Below, piece by piece: positions 40,901-46,900 of a stretch of 64,000 bases of DNA. The DNA is from Podocnemis expansa (taxonomy: Eukaryota; Chordata; Testudines; Podocnemididae). Location: contig ML682059.1 of NCBI GenBank assembly GCA_007922195.1, positions 10,118,118 to 10,182,117 on the forward strand. The letters run 5' to 3'. The translations under genes and the position numbers were made by a program. The notes under the pieces were generated by a model that made no database searches, was not told the DNA's origin, and saw only the letters and a list, made by a program, of their open reading frames with translations. Every line of letters starts with the position of its first letter. Position 1 is the stretch's first letter.

Positions 40901-43900
40901 GAAGGTCAGGTTAGGGACTGCTTAAAGAAGCTGGATGTGCACAAGTCCATGGGGCCGACGAACTGCATCCAAGAGTGCTAAGGGAATTGGCCGATGAGAT
41001 AGCAGCACCGCTGGCCATTATCTTTCAAAACTCATGGAGAATGGGGGGGGAGGGGTGCCAGAGGATTGGAAAAAAGCAAATGTAGTACCTATTTTCAAGA
41101 AAGGGAAAAAGGAGGATCCGGGGAATTATAGACCTGTCAGCCTCACCTCAATCCCTGGAAAAATTATGGAGTAGGTTCTCAAAGAATCCATCCTAAAACA
41201 CTTTAAGGGAAAATAAAGTGATCAGGAACAGTCATTATCGATTCACCAAGGGTAAATCATGCCTGACCAATCTCATTTCCTTCTATGATCAGATGACTGG
41301 TTTTCTGGATGCAGGAAGAACCATTGATGTGATATACCTTGATTTTAGCAAGGCTTTCAATACAGTTCCCCACAACATTCTCACTGGCAAATTAAGGAAG
41401 TATGGGTTGGATAGGTGGACTATAGGGTGGATGGAAAACTGGCTAGATCAACAGTTTCAGCGTGTAGGAATCAATGGTTCCATGTCTAGCTGGCAGCCAG
41501 TCACGAGTGGTGTGCCCCAGGGGTCGTCCTGGGGCTGGTTCTGTTCAACATTTTCATCAATGATCTGGATGATGGACTAGACTGCACTCTCAGTAAGTTT
41601 GCGGATGACACCAAGCTGGGGGGAACAGTAGCCATGTTGGAGGGCAAGGACAGGATTCAGGGAGACCTAGATAAATTTGAACAGTGGGCCAATAGAAATC
41701 TTATGAGGTTCGAGAAGGACAAGTGTAAAATCCTGCACTTGGGACGGAAAAACCCCATGCACTGCTACAGGCTGGGGAACATTCAGTTAAGTAGCAGCAG
41801 TGTAGAAAAGGACCTGTAGTAACGGAGGACAGAACGAGGAGCAATGGTCTCAAGTTACAGTTAGGGAGATCAAGGCTGGATATTAGGAAAAACTTTTTTA
41901 CTAGGCGAGTGGTGAAGCATTGGAATGAGCTGCCTAGGGAGGTGGTGGAATCTCCATCTATTTAAGGCCCAGCTGGACAAAACCATGACTGAGATGGTTT
42001 AGTGGGAGTGGTCCTGCCTCTGGCAGGGGATTGGACTAGATGACCTATGAGGTCCCTTCCAACCCTCTGATTCTATGTAGCACCATGTGCAGTAAGTATA
42101 TTGCAGTGTCTAATCTCAGGGTGACGAAGGCCTAGATGACAGTTGCAAGGTCGACATTGAAAAGGAAGTGGTGCAACTTCCTGAGCATCTCCAGAGAGAA
42201 AAGTGATTTGATTGTAGCTGTTACCTAAGCTTCTAACAGCAGCAACTGAGAATCTCAGCAGGCTCTCAGATTTTGAACCTGACCAAAGTCTATACTGAAT
42301 TAAAGAGGCAGAAATTATCCATGCCAACTTTTCTGGTTTCTTCTCCCAACCAACCAATATAATATAAGTGTTATGTGAATTGAGTCTCAGCCGGCTAGCC
42401 TACATAGCATCTTAAAGGAAGAGACTGTGCCACAGGACTACTTGTTTGTTCTGCTATAATGTTTGCTTAGAAGCTGAGCAAATTTGATGGGGAGGAAAAT
42501 GATACACAGTGATCTAATGACAGCCCACCACATCATCTATTCAAAAGTGACTTTTTTTTTTTACTATTTAGCTGCCTTCAATTAAGATAAGAGGTTCTCT
42601 AAGATGCTGTTATGAAACCAACTCCTCTTTTCTGGAATATTAGCTGGACAAACCCCATTGCAGGTTTTCATTTTGTGTAAAATTTATTACGGTCTCTTCT
42701 GGACAGTGGCTTCAATATATGATTAGAGCTGCATTTTCAGATGCTTGGTCTGAGGTTATGATGTTTCATGTGAATCAAATCAACAAGATATATGAATTAA
42801 CTACACTGACTCTAATGGGATCAGGAGAACAGAACAAGAAGAAGAAAGACAGTAACAACCAAAATGAATTGAGTTAACACAATGTCTGAGACATAATTTA
42901 CAAGCTGCGTCCTACCCCACTCCAGTGCTAATGCTGCCAGCTGAAACATCTTTCAAACTCTGCCAGATCAGTCCAATTTTTCAGGCATCAAAGGTGTAGT
43001 AAACCACATCCACCTTCATCACTGGTGTTAATCTATTAGTCAGAGGTGTTATACCAAAGATTAGTTTGGCCTACCGTCACCACAGTACCTTGTTTCATAA
43101 ACCCAAAGCTAAGGTGATGACTGTACAATGTGTTGTGGTCTTTTTTTATGCTACATAAACAAAATTAAGTTAAATCAGCAGCTACAGGCTTTACCTATAT
43201 TTACTGTACAGAAAGTCTGTTTTCATTTCTATCATTTCTTCTGCTAAACTGTTCAAAGACAGAGTTAATTTTAGCTATAAATGTCCTTTATTTTTATTAT
43301 TCTATTTTATTATTTTATTTTCTATTCCTTTTTTCTTTAACAGGTTACAACATTCAGGAATAGAGACAGTATGTTGCAAAAGGTTCATTTAGTGGCAGAA
43401 GGCACATTAATCTACCTGAGTGAAAGCAGCGAGGTGTTTATCCGTGTTCGAGAAGGATGGCGAAGAGTGCAGGTATCATTACACCATGTAGCCTGATTTT
43501 CAGCTCTTTTACTTCAGTGATTTCATTGAAAACATTCTTTAAGGGGAGAGTGTGAATGCTAAGATTATCCCACATCAGAGATGGGGGAAAATAGAATTCA
43601 TGTATGTATTTGGTTTTGTTTTTCTCTTCATTTTGTGTTCTTGCAGCTGGGTGAATTAATTCGCATCCCTGAAGACAGCCTCCCACCTCCTGCAATTTCA
43701 GGCTATGTAAGTGCAAAACTTCATGTGGCTTGTGAAAAATTGCATCTATCTATTCACTAATCGGGGAAAATGTTCTGCAGATGCTGTACGTGGGCTCCCT
43801 CACAGCAGGATTTGTCTCTATGATAGGTAGTGGCCTGTCCACTCTGTGCATTTATCACGCAGCTGTAATCAGCTGCAACTGGCCTGCACGTTTCTGTTAT

Positions 43901-46900
43901 CCTGCACGCTGCAGAGATAAAGCACCATCTACAAAGCAGCATACAAGACGTCAGTGCTCAATTTAATAATACTGAAAGAAGTCCTATTGCGCTCAGAGTT
44001 TCTTGCAAGGCAACAGAGCATACACATAGATTAAAGTCCCATGCTTTGGGACTTTTTGGGGACTGGCTTGAAGGACTGAGAGGAAGGTTATGGAAATCTT
44101 GTATTTATACCCCATCTGTAATCTACACCCCTAGTTATATCAGTACTAGTAATGTGGGGTAAGGTGTTTGTCTAGTCCTATTTTAAAACCTCCCTTATTT
44201 ATTTATTTATACAGCAATTTGTTTGCTGAGCATTGAACAAACAGACAGTTTCCTTAGCCTAAAGATTTTATGGAGTAAAATAAGACAAGGACAGAGGTAG
44301 GGGAAATGAGGGATAATGTGCAAGGAAAGTGATTAAGCTGGTGATGGCCATACATTTTATATTAATGGATTGTGTAGTGATAAGGTGAGCATTGGACGAG
44401 AACACGTACCGGGAGAGGAAGGACTGTGAGAAAGGACTAGTGGAATCTCCATCCTTAGAGGTTTCTAAGGCCTGGCTTGACAAAGCCCTCACTGGGATCA
44501 CTGAGTTGGAATTGGTCCTGCTTTGAGCAGGGGTTGGACAGATGACCTCCTGAAGTCCCTTCCAATCTTAATTTTATGTGATTCTTTGAAATGGGGTGAG
44601 AGGAAGTCAATGCTAACAGCCAGTTAGCATATGGGAAAAAATATCCAGAGCTCATATTGTAAAAGGCTGTCTGCAGACTTCCGGAGTCCTGTTACCTTTT
44701 TCATTAAGAGTAGTCCTCTGCTGGAACTCTCTCTGCCCCATTGCTAGAGCTCCTTTTTATAACAGGAAAGATCTGCTCTTCCTGGGGCTGGATCCACCTG
44801 CCTAGCAGGTCCTTCTCTGCCTCTCATGCCCATGTGCCTGGGGATTGCTGAGGCCTAGTGAAGTCTGCATCTTCCAGTGTGCTGGATTTTCTGTCTTGCA
44901 TCATTTGGGTTTTCATTATAAATCCATCTCAACTGTGGTGTCTTCATGCTAAGCACTGGTCGCTATCATGCACACATTCACATGCATTCTGGAACTGATG
45001 CAGACTTAAGCAGCTTAGTGTTAGTCTCACAGACCCAGATTCAGGAAAGCATCCGTATTCATGACAGCATGTAAGTACAGGCTTGAGCAACTTTCTAAAT
45101 CAGGACCCCAATGAGTAATATGTATCTGGATTTGGAGTTTGCAGATGTTTTACTTGGCTTTACTTTGACTTTATATTCCATGCAGTTCAATTTTATTTCA
45201 TTACAGAAAGCGGTGTTCCCAGCAACAAGCTGGAATAAGAAAGTTGTCTTGTCTTTGATCTGAGCATTGTATATTAACTCTGATTTACCTTTGTGTGTTG
45301 AATTAATAGGGATTTCAGTCTCTTCCAGCCCTCAGACCAGTTTCAACTATTAATCATGGAAAACCAACAGTAAGTATAAAAATTACCTTAGAGGCACAAG
45401 TAAGCTGTATAGTCAAGATTTGCGCCTAATGCAGGGGTTAAATCCTTGTCTGATTTTTTTAAATGAAGTTATAGCATTTTATTCTGAGAATTTTCAAGTA
45501 CCTCTTTTAATTAAAAGTGATGACAAATTTTAAAAATCTTCAAGAACAGCTTTTGGTTATTCTAACCTTTCTTCATAGCCTTTCTAAGCTATGAATACAG
45601 ACTCACTTCTACACTGTAACAAAATCTAAGACACAGGCTACTTTTAAAGTTCATTAATGTTGATTTTTATTAACATTAACATATTTAACATTTTAATCAT
45701 ACCTGTTCCTACATTTGCCATGACTATTGATGCATGTTTGTTGTCAAATGGATGTTTCAGAATCTATATAAAAGAAATTGTCTAACTATTTAGATAAAGT
45801 TAAGGTAACAAAATTACTGCATGGAAAAAGATGTCATGTGATCAGAGTTCAGGTTCTTCACTTATTATTAAAAATGCTTTTCCTTGTGATTGATTACTAT
45901 CTATTTTTGTAACAATTACATGACTGTCTTTACCCATTTTTTTAGGTTTTATAAGCAATGTGGTAGTAACTGTTTAACAAATATTGTTAAAATTTGAAGT
46001 TTTTGTTTTTGAAATGGTTTTATGGTTGCTTAACTATTAGAAGACAATATATTGATGGTGTGGCCTTGCCTGTGGCTCATCAAGCTGAACGTGACTTCTT
46101 TAAGAAGTTTGATGTCTTGGTAGCAAACATATGTTCATCGCAAAAGGTTAACCTAAATGCTGTTCTTTGGAATTCACTAGTATGCCTAGCTATTCGTCCT
46201 TCTCATTTTTTAAAGGGCACATTTTCCTTATTAGAAGGAGGCAGATTAATTACTCAATAGGTATTATAACTTAAATCTTAAATCAGTGTTGGGGGGTGTG
46301 TCTTCCTTATTTTCCAGCTGCATTTGGTGGCTTTGAACTTTCCATTTTCTGGTGCCATGCGAGCTGATTATCAATGCTTTCAACAAGCCCGGGCCGCTGG
46401 TTTAATGGCAACATACAGAGCTTTCCTGTCATCCCATTTGCAAGATCTGTTTACGGTTGTAAGAAAAGCAGACAGATACAATCTACCAATAGTTAATCTT
46501 AAGGTAAAAATAAATGCTTTATTTGCTATGTAAAGGTGCTCTCTAGCAATCAAATAATCTTGGAAGTCAACTGAAGTAACAAATTTTTTCTTGCTTGCTT
46601 CTTGCTTCTGATCTGTTTGGCTTAAGTAGCTTATAAAAATCCTTGTTTTTCCCATCTGTATCCCTTATGCCATGCCTAGGCCACAAGCAGCTTCATTGTC
46701 TGAGTTTTTTCCTCAATGCTACAAGATTAATGGTAGAAACAAAGTAATGTGAATGTTTGGCTTAAAGGGAAAACTTGACAAGGCAGTGGTGTAACATGTA
46801 ATTTTTGGGGTGTTTCTTTTTCAATAATTCTGATTTTGAAGCAGCCTTAGAATTCTCACCCCCCCATGAGCCTTTGTTTCTCAAAGGTCATATGCTCACC

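Noticed and set aside
43781..43966. Overlapping 61-codon ORFs on both strands in a short intron
   Set aside because: No splice sites joining them to the gene in frame and no domain; adjacent exons 43647-43706 and 45310-45369 join directly.
45994..46260. 88-codon ORF just before the endostatin-like exon
   Set aside because: No domain, no splice signals consistent with COL15A1, and the neighbouring exons already join in frame.
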